NCBI RefSeq assembly: GCF_009766085.1
Contig: NZ_LMUF01000035.1
Location: forward strand, 96,936-160,935
Direction of reading: 5' to 3'
Length of the DNA: 64,000 nucleotides
From: Burkholderia sp. S171
GTDB lineage: Bacteria > Pseudomonadota > Gammaproteobacteria > Burkholderiales > Burkholderiaceae
The notes beneath the pieces are model-generated. The model saw nothing but the letters and a program-made list of their open reading frames with translations. It was not told the origin of the DNA and made no database searches. Positions 1 through 7,439 of the stretch are shown piece by piece. Within the stretch, counting starts at the first letter, position 1, and every line of letters starts with the position of its first letter. The translations under genes and the position numbers were made by a program.

Positions 1-2
1 TG

Positions 3-362
3 CTGCTTTGGCCGACGATTGTCCGGCGCGGCCGCGGAAGTGTTTCCGCTCCCGAAGCCATTCAGCTGATCAATCGGCGCAACGCCTCTGTGATCGACGT
101 GCGGCCGGCCGCCGAGTATTCAAAAGGGCATTTGCCGGCGGCGCGAAACTTCGAAATTTCGGAGCTTCAAGCAAAAATTGGCCAGATCGCGAAGAATAAG
201 AGCAATCCGGTCTTGCTCGTGTGTCAGACCGGTCAACAGTCCCAGAAGGCGAGCCAGATCGTGAGCGATGCCGGCTATGCCGAAGTCCACGTGTTGCAAG
301 GCGGGCTGGATGCCTGGCAAAAAGCCGGCATGCCGGTCGTGAAACAAGGAGCGGTAAAGTGA
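3..362 (+). CDS. Rhodanese-like domain protein (5' end outside window)
   Basis: The reading frame is open from the window edge, so the start lies upstream. The visible part holds one rhodanese fold (EAIQLIN, VIDVR, then VLLVCQTGQQS), whose Cys is the expected sulfur-carrying catalytic residue. An upstream hydrophobic segment (LLWPTIV) suggests a membrane anchor. Family members move sulfane sulfur or act in redox chemistry; the substrate cannot be told here. Its stop overlaps the grxC start (GTGA), so the two are translationally coupled, consistent with a thiol-redox role. Confidence 0.85.
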   Translation: MLWPTIVRRGRGSVSAPEAIQLINRRNASVIDVRPAAEYSKGHLPAARNFEISELQAKIGQIAKNKSNPVLLVCQTGQQSQKASQIVSDAGYAEVHVLQGGLDAWQKAGMPVVKQGAVK

Positions 363-619
363 ATAAAGTGATCATGTACAGCACGCAGGTGTGCCCGTAT
401 TGCCAGATGGCCGAACGTCTACTAAAGTCGCGCGGCGTGGAAAACGTCGAGAAGGTGCTGATCGACCGTGATCCGGCCCGGCGTGAAGAAATGATGACGC
501 GTACGGGGCGCCGTACGGTGCCGCAAGTGTTTATCGGCGAGACGCATGTTGGCGGTTACGACGATCTGTCCGCGCTCGATCGCAAAGGCGGCCTGGTGCC
601 GCTGCTTGAGGCCGCCTGA
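359..619 (+). CDS. grxC: Glutaredoxin 3
   Basis: An 86-residue glutaredoxin, full length for the GrxC family, that reduces disulfides with glutathione. The CPYC active site lies near residue 12, and the TVPQVFIG cis-Pro segment and GGYDDL glutathione-binding turn are present. I place the start at GTG 359 because AAGGAG (346-351) sits 7 nt upstream and because the homologous N-terminus (VNKVIMYST) begins there; the frame is open further upstream but that part resembles nothing. It overlaps the rhodanese stop and precedes secB, a common betaproteobacterial order. Confidence 0.95.
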   Translation: MNKVIMYSTQVCPYCQMAERLLKSRGVENVEKVLIDRDPARREEMMTRTGRRTVPQVFIGETHVGGYDDLSALDRKGGLVPLLEAA

Positions 620-644
620 CTAGCCTGACTAAGTAGCGGACCGC

Positions 645-667
645 TCAGGCCAGATGCGTCGGCCTGA
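645..667 (+). other. Hairpin between grxC and secB
   Basis: A 7-bp inverted repeat, TCAGGCC (645-651) and GGCCTGA (661-667), with a 9-nt loop. No T-run follows, so it is at best a weak or Rho-aided end for the grxC transcript. The secB leader begins downstream. Confidence 0.4.
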
Positions 668-761
668 ACGGGTTCGCTGCGCAATTAAGCCGCACGCGGT
701 TTTCAGCCGGAAAAACCGGAAAAGCCGCGGGCAGCACATTAAATAATCAAGGGAATCAACC

Positions 762-1235
762 ATGTCTGACGACAACAACCAGCCGTTCTTCAACATCCAG
801 CGCATCTACTTGAAGGACATGTCGCTCGAGCAGCCCAATTCGCCGGGCATCTTCCTCGAGCAGGAAATGCCGTCGGTGGAAGTGGAAGTGGACGTGAAGG
901 CCGAGCGTCTGGCGGAAAGCGTGTTCGAAGTACTGGTAACGGGCACCGTGACGGCGAAGGTGACTGACAAGGTCGCGTTCCTGATTGAAGCCAAGCAAGC
1001 CGGTATTTTCGATATCCGCAACATTCCCGCCGATCAAATTGATCCGCTGGTCGGCATTGCATGCCCAACCATCCTGTTCCCGTACCTGCGTTCGAACATT
1101 GCCGACGCCATCACTCGCGCCGGTTTCCCCCCGATCCACCTCGCCGAGATCAACTTCCAGGCGCTGTACGAACAACGTATTTCGCAGTTGTCGGCAGCTC
1201 AGGAAGGCGTGGCCAACGGCGCGACGCTGAACTAA
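762..1235 (+). CDS. secB: Protein-export chaperone SecB
   Basis: A 157-residue SecB. The tetrameric cytosolic chaperone holds precursors unfolded and hands them to SecA. The N-terminal PFFNIQRIYLKDMSLE stretch and the central FLIEAKQAGIFDI and CPTILFPYLR segments are family hallmarks, and the length is typical. The start ATG follows a purine-rich AAGGGAATCAACC. gpsA begins 24 bp downstream, as in many proteobacteria, so the two probably share a transcript. Confidence 0.97.
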   Translation: MSDDNNQPFFNIQRIYLKDMSLEQPNSPGIFLEQEMPSVEVEVDVKAERLAESVFEVLVTGTVTAKVTDKVAFLIEAKQAGIFDIRNIPADQIDPLVGIACPTILFPYLRSNIADAITRAGFPPIHLAEINFQALYEQRISQLSAAQEGVANGATLN

Positions 1236-1259
1236 ATCCCGCATATTCCGGAGCCGGGC

Positions 1260-2258
1260 ATGCAAGTAGCCGTTCTCGGCGCCGGTGCGTGGGGCACCGC
1301 ACTGGCTGGCCATCTGGCCACTCGCCACTCTACGGTGCTCTGGGCGCGCGATCGCGCGCTCATCGAGTCGCTGTCCCAAACGCATGAAAACGAGCGCTAT
1401 CTGCGCGGCATAACGCTGCCCGCAGTGCTTCAGTACGATCCTGATCTTGCTTCGGCGCTGGCCCACGGCGCGACCGAAGACGCTCTATGCGTGGTCGCAG
1501 CGCCGGTCGCGGGCTTGCGCGCGTTATGCCGTAACATGCGTGAACTGGGTATTGTTCCGGCGCATATCGTCTGGTTGTGCAAAGGCTTCGAAGCCGAGAC
1601 GCAATGCCTGCCGAACGAAGTGGTGTTGGCCGAACTACCGCAGCATGCGAGCAACGGCACGCTTTCCGGACCGAGCTTCGCCCGCGAAGTCGCGCAGGGT
1701 TTGCCGGTGGCGCTGACGGTCGCGAGCACATCGACAACGCTCGGCGAGCGCACCGTTGCCGCGTTTCATCACGGTGCCATGCGCATTTATACCGGCGACG
1801 ACGTGGTTGGCGTGGAAGTGGGTGGCGCGGTGAAGAACGTGCTGGCCATTGCAACCGGCATTGCCGATGGGCTCGGCTTGGGCCTGAACGCCCGGGCCGC
1901 GCTGATTACGCGCGGACTGGCCGAGATGTCGCGCCTTGGTGTCGCCTTGGGCGGGCGCGCGGAAACCTTTACGGGCCTGACCGGGCTTGGCGACCTGATT
2001 CTCACGGCGACGGGGGATTTGTCGCGCAATCGCACGGTCGGCATGCAGTTGGCGACAGGCCGTTCGCTCACCGACATCCTCGCGGCGCTCGGTCATGTGG
2101 CCGAGGGCGTGCGATGCGCGCGTGCCGTGCTGGCGTTGGCGGAGTCTCATGGCATCGACATGCCGATCACGCACGCCGTGTGTCGCGTGCTATTCGACAA
2201 TGTCGCCCCGCGTGACGCCGTTCACGCGTTGTTGAGCCGCGACGCAAAAGCGGAGTGA
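1260..2258 (+). CDS. gpsA: NAD(P)+-dependent glycerol-3-phosphate dehydrogenase
   Basis: A 332-residue enzyme that reduces dihydroxyacetone phosphate to sn-glycerol 3-phosphate for phospholipid synthesis. The N-terminal Rossmann motif GAGAWGTALA begins at residue 7. The substrate-binding core GGAVKNVLAIATGI, with the catalytic Lys, is intact, as is TGLGDLILT. Length and ends match the family. It lies directly behind secB and converges with trmL across about 40 bp, where I see no clear terminator. Confidence 0.97.
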   Translation: MQVAVLGAGAWGTALAGHLATRHSTVLWARDRALIESLSQTHENERYLRGITLPAVLQYDPDLASALAHGATEDALCVVAAPVAGLRALCRNMRELGIVPAHIVWLCKGFEAETQCLPNEVVLAELPQHASNGTLSGPSFAREVAQGLPVALTVASTSTTLGERTVAAFHHGAMRIYTGDDVVGVEVGGAVKNVLAIATGIADGLGLGLNARAALITRGLAEMSRLGVALGGRAETFTGLTGLGDLILTATGDLSRNRTVGMQLATGRSLTDILAALGHVAEGVRCARAVLALAESHGIDMPITHAVCRVLFDNVAPRDAVHALLSRDAKAE

Positions 2259-2301
2259 CGCTTCTCTGGCGCTGGAAAGCGGCGCGGAGACTGTGCGAAG
2301 G

Positions 2302-2772
2302 TTATTCGCCGCCTTCGAAACCTGTCTGACGCCATGCTTCGAACGTCACGACCGCCACCGTATTCGATAAATTCAAACTCCTGTTCCCCGGCCGCATGGG
2401 CAAACGCACGCGCCGGTCGTTCGTGAACTGCGTGAGCACCGCGTCCGACAAGCCCCGGGTTTCCGCGCCGAAGACGAACCAGTCACCCGCCTTGAATGTA
2501 TGCCCGAAAAATGGCGTGGAGCCGCGCGTGGTGAAGGCAAACATGCGGCTTGCGTCGGGCGTTTCCTTTTCGAGGAACGCCTCCCAGTTCGCGTGCACAT
2601 GCATCTGCGCGTACTCGTGGTAATCGAGGCCGGCGCGGCGCATCTTGGCGTCGTCGAGGGGGAAACCGAGCGGTTCGATCAAATGCAGGCGGGCGCCCGT
2701 ATTTGCGCATAGCCGGATCACGTTGCCGGTGTTCGGCGGAATTTCAGGTTCGACCAGTACTACATTGAACAT
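2302..2772 (-). CDS. trmL: tRNA (cytidine/uridine-2'-O)-methyltransferase TrmL
   Basis: A 156-residue SPOUT methyltransferase that 2'-O-methylates wobble position 34 of certain leucine tRNAs. The N-terminal MFNVVLVEPEIPPNTGN and the C-terminal knot residues NRSLNLSNTVAVV are diagnostic. I choose ATG 2772 because the family starts at MFNVVLVEPEIP; the open frame upstream is the antisense side of comF. It is 20 bp downstream of comF and probably co-transcribed with it. Confidence 0.95.
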   Translation of the reverse strand: MFNVVLVEPEIPPNTGNVIRLCANTGARLHLIEPLGFPLDDAKMRRAGLDYHEYAQMHVHANWEAFLEKETPDASRMFAFTTRGSTPFFGHTFKAGDWFVFGAETRGLSDAVLTQFTNDRRVRLPMRPGNRSLNLSNTVAVVTFEAWRQTGFEGGE

Positions 2773-2792
2773 AAGCGATAACTCGTGAAAAA

Positions 2793-3596
2793 TTAATCTT
2801 GTGGCGTGCGCAGCGCGACGAAGTTGGTGACACGTCGCGCGCCGGCGGCTTTCAACGTAAAGGCCAGCGCGTCGAGCGTGGCGCCGGAGGTCATGACGTC
2901 GTCGACGATTGCCACGTGCTGGCCGCGTATGTCGCGCAGCACCGTGAACGCGTTGCCGACGTTTTTGCGCCGCGTATCGAGATCGAGCTTTGCTTGCGGC
3001 GCTGTATCTCTGGTGCGCTCGATCAGCGTTGCGTCCGCCAACGAGCCTAGCCGGCGCGCAAGCGGCTTCCCGATCGACCACGCCTCGTTGTAACCGCGCG
3101 TCCTCAGGCGCCGTGGCGACAGCGGCACAGGTGCGACGACATCCGGCGCTGCCGCGTTGGTGCCCTCGAAGGCGGCTTGCAACTGGCGCGCAAACTCGTC
3201 GGCCGTTGCCAGCCGCGCGTGGAACTTGAGATCGAGCGCGAGTGTATCGAGCGGCGCGTGATAATCGGCCAGCGCGATGGTCGCGTCGAAATGCGGGGGC
3301 TCCGCAACACACCGCCTGCAAGGTAAATGCGCGCCACTTTTAACGCCAGCGGATGCAGCCGAGGCCGCGGCAAGAACCGGCACGGGCAATGCACAAACCG
3401 GGCATCGTGTGCGTGTCTGGTTCCAATACTGTTCATCGCAGCCGGCACACAACACTTTCTGCGACAAATTGCCACACAATGCGCACTGACTCGGCAACGC
3501 GATGTCGCGCATCTGGCCAAGCCGCTGCAGCGCCGTGGCAGAAGCCGCGCGTAGCAAGCCTGGACCGCGTGATGCATCACAAAAACGCAGCTTCAT
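2793..3596 (-). CDS. ComF family phosphoribosyltransferase-like protein
   Basis: Related to ComF/GntX proteins linked to DNA uptake or use of DNA as a nutrient; the molecular function is not settled. An N-terminal zinc-ribbon-like run of cysteines (CALCG, CAGC, CPVC, CRRC) precedes a phosphoribosyltransferase fold whose PRPP loop reads VAIVDDVMTSGAT near the C-terminus. I start at ATG 3596 (MKLRFC), which gives 267 residues; an in-frame ATG at 3695 would add 33 unconvincing residues. Divergent from the methyltransferase gene. Confidence 0.88.
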   Translation of the reverse strand: MKLRFCDASRGPGLLRAASATALQRLGQMRDIALPSQCALCGNLSQKVLCAGCDEQYWNQTRTRCPVCALPVPVLAAASAASAGVKSGAHLPCRRCVAEPPHFDATIALADYHAPLDTLALDLKFHARLATADEFARQLQAAFEGTNAAAPDVVAPVPLSPRRLRTRGYNEAWSIGKPLARRLGSLADATLIERTRDTAPQAKLDLDTRRKNVGNAFTVLRDIRGQHVAIVDDVMTSGATLDALAFTLKAAGARRVTNFVALRTPQD

Positions 3597-3763
3597 ACGT
3601 TCGATCCAAAGAATGCCCGGCAGCGCAAAAATCCGCCCCGAGTGAGCGGGCGACCGCGCAGGAGACGCGGCCAGAACCGGCGGGAACCGTTGCACCGTCT
3701 GGTTTGGCTGAACGTTTCAGGAATCGACCGAGTATACTTCGCACTCTTAGAAAGTAGGTTGTC

Positions 3764-4735
3764 ATGTCCCCAACTCCTGCCAACGCTGGCCGTCCGGCCT
3801 ACGATTCGCGCCATCTGCAGCGAATCTTCGACCGTCGCGCCGCGACGTTCGATGACGTCGCGTTCCTGCCGCGCGAGATCGCGCAGCGCATGCGCGAGCG
3901 GCTCGACTACATCAAGGTAACGCCTGTGCGCGTGCTCGACGCGGGCTGCGGCATGGGCGCCGACCTGCCGGGCCTGCGTGAGCGTTTCGCCGATGCATCG
4001 GTGCTCGGCATGGACTTGTCGGCGGCTATGCTGGCCCGGGCAAACCAGGCCGAGACGGCCGAATCCGAAGCCAACGCTGGGTGGCGGCGATTTCTTCCCG
4101 CCACGCTGGGCAAGGCATTCGGGGCGCGCGGCCCGCAACTGGCGCAGGGCGACTTCGCTCACCTCCCATTTGTTTCAAGCGCGTTCGAGATGCTCTGGTC
4201 GAATCTCGCGCTGCACTGGAACGCGCGGCCCGACCTCGTATTTCCCGAGTGGGCGCGTGTGCTCAAGGTGAACGGCCTTCTGATGTTCAGCACGCTCGGT
4301 CCCGACACATTGAAAGAGCTCAGCGGCGCGTACGCGCAAGCGGAAAAATCACTGGGCCTGGCGCCGCAGCGCCACACCATCGAATTCGTCGATATGCACG
4401 ATCTCGGCGACATGCTGGTCGAGAGCGGATTCGAGATTCCGGTGATGGATCAGGAGGTGCTGACGATCACGTACAAGTCGCCGGAATCGCTGCTGAAGGA
4501 CGTGCGCCGCTGGGGTGCTTATCCGCGTGACGCCGCGCCGCAAACGCATGCTCGCGCGTTGCGTGGCGCCCTTCACGCGGCGCTTGAAGCACGCCGCCGC
4601 GAAGACGGCACAATCCCGCTGACCTTTGAAGTGATCTATGGGCACGCATGGAAGGCGGTGCCGCGAATGACGGCGGAAGGGCACGGTATTGTGAGGCTCG
4701 AAGACATAGGACGAGGCTCAAAACGGAGCAAGTAA
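3764..4735 (+). CDS. bioC: BioC-like SAM-dependent methyltransferase
   Basis: A class I methyltransferase of 323 residues. The SAM-binding motif VLDAGCGMGADLPGL lies near residue 57, then MLWSNLALHWNARPD and FSTLGPDTLKEL, which resemble BioC, the malonyl-ACP O-methyltransferase that primes pimelate synthesis for biotin. It is longer than E. coli BioC by an internal insert. No bio genes are adjacent, so the biotin role is inferred from sequence resemblance alone. Confidence 0.75.
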   Translation: MSPTPANAGRPAYDSRHLQRIFDRRAATFDDVAFLPREIAQRMRERLDYIKVTPVRVLDAGCGMGADLPGLRERFADASVLGMDLSAAMLARANQAETAESEANAGWRRFLPATLGKAFGARGPQLAQGDFAHLPFVSSAFEMLWSNLALHWNARPDLVFPEWARVLKVNGLLMFSTLGPDTLKELSGAYAQAEKSLGLAPQRHTIEFVDMHDLGDMLVESGFEIPVMDQEVLTITYKSPESLLKDVRRWGAYPRDAAPQTHARALRGALHAALEARRREDGTIPLTFEVIYGHAWKAVPRMTAEGHGIVRLEDIGRGSKRSK

Positions 4736-5039
4736 ACCAGTCAGAAAGGCCTTTCCCACCCCTCGATTGCGCGCGTTGACAAGCATCCAAAAGGATGCGG
4801 CAAAAGGGCGCAGAGGCTTGTGCGGCTTGGCTTTGCGGCGTGCACCACCTTGCTTGTGGATGCCGGGCAACGCGCCTATAATGCGTCAGTTTGTCGCCGG
4901 GCTGGCATGATTTTGAGTGCATTCCGAGCGATTGGCGGTGGGCAATAGGTGTGCAGGAAGCAAGCAAGAAGCGAGTAACGGCGAGCAAAGGTGAGCAACA
5001 CGCGGCACGGGTGAGAGAAATCTGACGCGGGAGACGGCG
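4736..5039. other. Intergenic region ahead of the cytochrome oxidase block
   Basis: About 300 bp without a gene. It holds the sigma-70-like promoter listed at 4854-4882. The roughly 150 bp after it is purine-rich and carries no reading frame I can support. Confidence 0.6.
4854..4882 (+). promoter_or_regulatory. Putative sigma-70 promoter for DUF2244/cox genes
   Basis: TTGTGG (4854-4859), a 17-bp spacer and a perfect TATAAT (4877-4882). It is about 155 bp upstream of the DUF2244 gene and is the best promoter match in the gap, so it may drive that gene and perhaps coxB. Confidence 0.55.
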
Positions 5040-5516
5040 ATGCAAGCAACGGATCTGCCGATTGACACCGAACCGGTCGTGAAGGACTGGTTGATCAAAC
5101 GGAACTGTTCTGTCTCGCCGCGGCAATTCGTGGCGTTCTACGTGTCGCTTGCGCTGTTTTCGTTGCTGATCGCGAGTTTGCTGGTGTGGGCAGGCGCTTG
5201 GCTGGTGCTGCCTTTTACGGGTGTCGAGTTGTTGGCGGTCGGTGTCGCGTTCGTCATTTATGCGCGGCATGCTGTCGACTACGAGCGGATCCTGCTGTTT
5301 CACGACCGGCTGCTGATCCAGCGGATGGATGCAGAAACGCTCACGCAGATGGAGTTCAATCCGCGCTGGGTGAGAGTCGAACCGGGAGCAACGCCGAGAG
5401 ATCCGGTGAAGCTGGTGTCGCGAGGTGAGTCGGTGCCGGTCGGGATACATCTGGCTCAGCATCGTCGCAAGCAGTTCGCCGTCGAGTTGCGGATGTGGCT
5501 CAGGCGCTGCGGCTGA
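5040..5516 (+). CDS. DUF2244 domain membrane protein
   Basis: A 158-residue protein of the DUF2244 family. Two adjacent transmembrane segments (about residues 35-57 and 60-77) are followed by a soluble domain with an AGAxPRD-like core (GATPRDPVKLV) and the closing RRKQFAVELRMWL. Such genes commonly sit just upstream of cytochrome c oxidase genes in this group, which suggests a role in oxidase biogenesis, but no activity is known to me. Confidence 0.8.
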   Translation: MQATDLPIDTEPVVKDWLIKRNCSVSPRQFVAFYVSLALFSLLIASLLVWAGAWLVLPFTGVELLAVGVAFVIYARHAVDYERILLFHDRLLIQRMDAETLTQMEFNPRWVRVEPGATPRDPVKLVSRGESVPVGIHLAQHRRKQFAVELRMWLRRCG

Positions 5517-5723
5517 CGGTCTGAAAATGCGCCGGCTGGGCGCATTCAGAATGTCCGGATTGCAGCGCTCGGCAAAAAGGCAAGAAGCATGGAATTACGT
5601 AGCAAGCGGCACACGCACTGACACGCGCCGCCGAGTAGATCGTTTCCAGGGGAGGCGATGCATGAGTCGGACGGGTGCCTACGGGGGTCGAGGGTCTGAA
5701 TGGAAATTTTGGGTAAGGAAGCT

Positions 5724-7349
5724 ATGAAAACAATCAAGCGAGCCCTCTCGGGCGTGCTGGCGTTAAGCGGACTCCTGTTCGCCGGCGCAGCCCTGGCGGT
5801 CAGTGACGTTCCCGGCGGTCCTGGAGTGAATGAACTCAACTTCCAGACTCCGGTGACGAAGATCGCCGAGGAGCTCTACAGCCTCCATACGTTCATGCTG
5901 ATCATCTGCACGGTGATTTTCCTCGGCGTGTTCGGCGTGATGTTCTATTCGGTCCTGATGCACCGCAAGTCGAAGGGACACAAGGCATCCAACTTCCACG
6001 AAAGCACTACGGTCGAAATCATCTGGACGATCGTCCCGTTTGTGATCGTCGTGTTGATGGCGCTGCCGGCGACAAAAACCGTGGTCGCGATGAAAGACAC
6101 CACCAACGCTGACCTGACCGTGAAAGTGACCGGTTATCAGTGGAAGTGGGGCTACGACTATGTGAAGGGACCGGGCGAAGGCATCAACTTCCTGTCCACG
6201 CTGTCCACGCCGCGTAGCCAGACGAACGGCCAGACACCGATTGGCGAGCTTTATCTGCAGGAAGTCGATAACCCGCTCGTGGTTCCGGTCGACAAGAAAA
6301 TCCGCATTATCACCACAGCCAACGACGTCGTGCACTCGTGGTACGTGCCTGCATTCGGCGTGAAACAGGATGCAATCCCAGGCTTCGTGCGCGACACGTG
6401 GTTCAAGGCTGAGAAGGTCGGCACGTATCGTGGCTTCTGCACCGAGTTGTGCGGCAAGGAACACGCGTTCATGCCGGTCGTGGTCGAAGTTTTGTCGGCT
6501 GACGACTACGCGGCGTGGGTCGATGGCCAGAAGAAGAAAATGGCCGCCAGCGCGGACGATCCGAACAAGACCTACACAATGGACGAACTGAAGGCGCGCG
6601 GCGCGCAGGTCTATTCGTCGAATTGCGCGGTCTGCCACCAGCCGACCGGCAAGGGTGCGGGTCAGTTCCCGGCGCTCGATGGCAGCAAGATCGCCAATGG
6701 CCCGATCGCGGACCACGTGAGCATCGTGCTGAAGGGCAAGGGCGCGATGCCGAACTGGGGCGCAACGCTCAATGACGTCGAGATCGCTTCGGTGATCACG
6801 TACGAACGCAATACGTGGGGCAACCACACCGGCGACATCCTGCAACCCATGCAAGTTGCCGACGCGCGCAACGGCAAGATGCCCGCAGGCGGCGATCATC
6901 TGGCGGGCGCAGGCGCTGCGGCCGCTTCGGATGGTGCGGCGAGCGGTGCGGCGGGTGCAGCAGCGGGTGCTTCGGACGCGGCAAGTGCGGCTCCGGCGGC
7001 ATCTGCGGCGTCGGACGCAGCGGCTCCGGCGGCTTCGTTGCCGGCGAGCGTGTATTTCGAGACGGGCAAGAATGGATTGCCTGCCGACGCCGCCAGCGCG
7101 ATTCAGGCTGCAGCCGACTACGCGAAAGCGCATCCGGACGCGAAGCTGACGCTGTCAGGCTTCACCGACGCAACCGGCTCCGCCGCGAAGAACGCCGAAC
7201 TGGCGAAGACACGCGCGCAGGCCGTTCGCGACGCGCTGAAGGCCGCTGGCGTGGCGGAAGACCGCATTATTTTGAAGAAGCCGGAAACGATCACGGGCGG
7301 TGCTGACGCGAGAGAAGCACGGCGTGTAGAGATCAGCCCGGCTGCCTGA
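5724..7349 (+). CDS. coxB: Cytochrome c oxidase subunit II with haem c and OmpA-like domains
   Basis: Subunit II (541 residues) of the aa3-type oxidase; it takes electrons from cytochrome c. In order: signal peptide, two membrane helices, a cupredoxin domain with the binuclear CuA ligands (CTELCGKEHAFM, Cys239 and Cys243), a cytochrome c domain with one CAVCH haem site (Cys301), an Ala/Ser-rich linker, and an OmpA-like C-terminal domain from about residue 440 (VYFETGKN, TLSGFTDATGS). Start ATG 5724 has TAAGGA 4 nt upstream; an ATG at 5700 would precede the signal peptide. coxA follows. Confidence 0.95.
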   Translation: MKTIKRALSGVLALSGLLFAGAALAVSDVPGGPGVNELNFQTPVTKIAEELYSLHTFMLIICTVIFLGVFGVMFYSVLMHRKSKGHKASNFHESTTVEIIWTIVPFVIVVLMALPATKTVVAMKDTTNADLTVKVTGYQWKWGYDYVKGPGEGINFLSTLSTPRSQTNGQTPIGELYLQEVDNPLVVPVDKKIRIITTANDVVHSWYVPAFGVKQDAIPGFVRDTWFKAEKVGTYRGFCTELCGKEHAFMPVVVEVLSADDYAAWVDGQKKKMAASADDPNKTYTMDELKARGAQVYSSNCAVCHQPTGKGAGQFPALDGSKIANGPIADHVSIVLKGKGAMPNWGATLNDVEIASVITYERNTWGNHTGDILQPMQVADARNGKMPAGGDHLAGAGAAAASDGAASGAAGAAAGASDAASAAPAASAASDAAAPAASLPASVYFETGKNGLPADAASAIQAAADYAKAHPDAKLTLSGFTDATGSAAKNAELAKTRAQAVRDALKAAGVAEDRIILKKPETITGGADAREARRVEISPAA

Positions 7350-7367
7350 CGGTCGTACCCATTCGGT

Positions 7368-7391
7368 CAGCTTCCTTCTGAAAGGAAGCTG
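7368..7391 (+). other. Intercistronic hairpin between coxB and coxA
   Basis: A perfect 10-bp inverted repeat (CAGCTTCCTT / AAGGAAGCTG) with a CTGA tetraloop and no T-run. It could stabilise or process the mRNA so that coxB and coxA are made in different amounts. The purine arm might also act as a decoy for ribosomes. Function is inferred. Confidence 0.55.
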
Positions 7392-7439
7392 GCGTAGCGT
7401 ATGCCCCAAGTGCCGCAGTATTCGTTTTAGGAGATTGTC

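Noticed and set aside
645..667. Intrinsic terminator after grxC
   Set aside because: The stem is good but there is no T-run, so it is kept only as a hairpin.
5763..7133. A 456-codon reverse frame opposite coxB
   Set aside because: Long antisense frames are expected at this GC content; CoxB motifs on the other strand are unambiguous.
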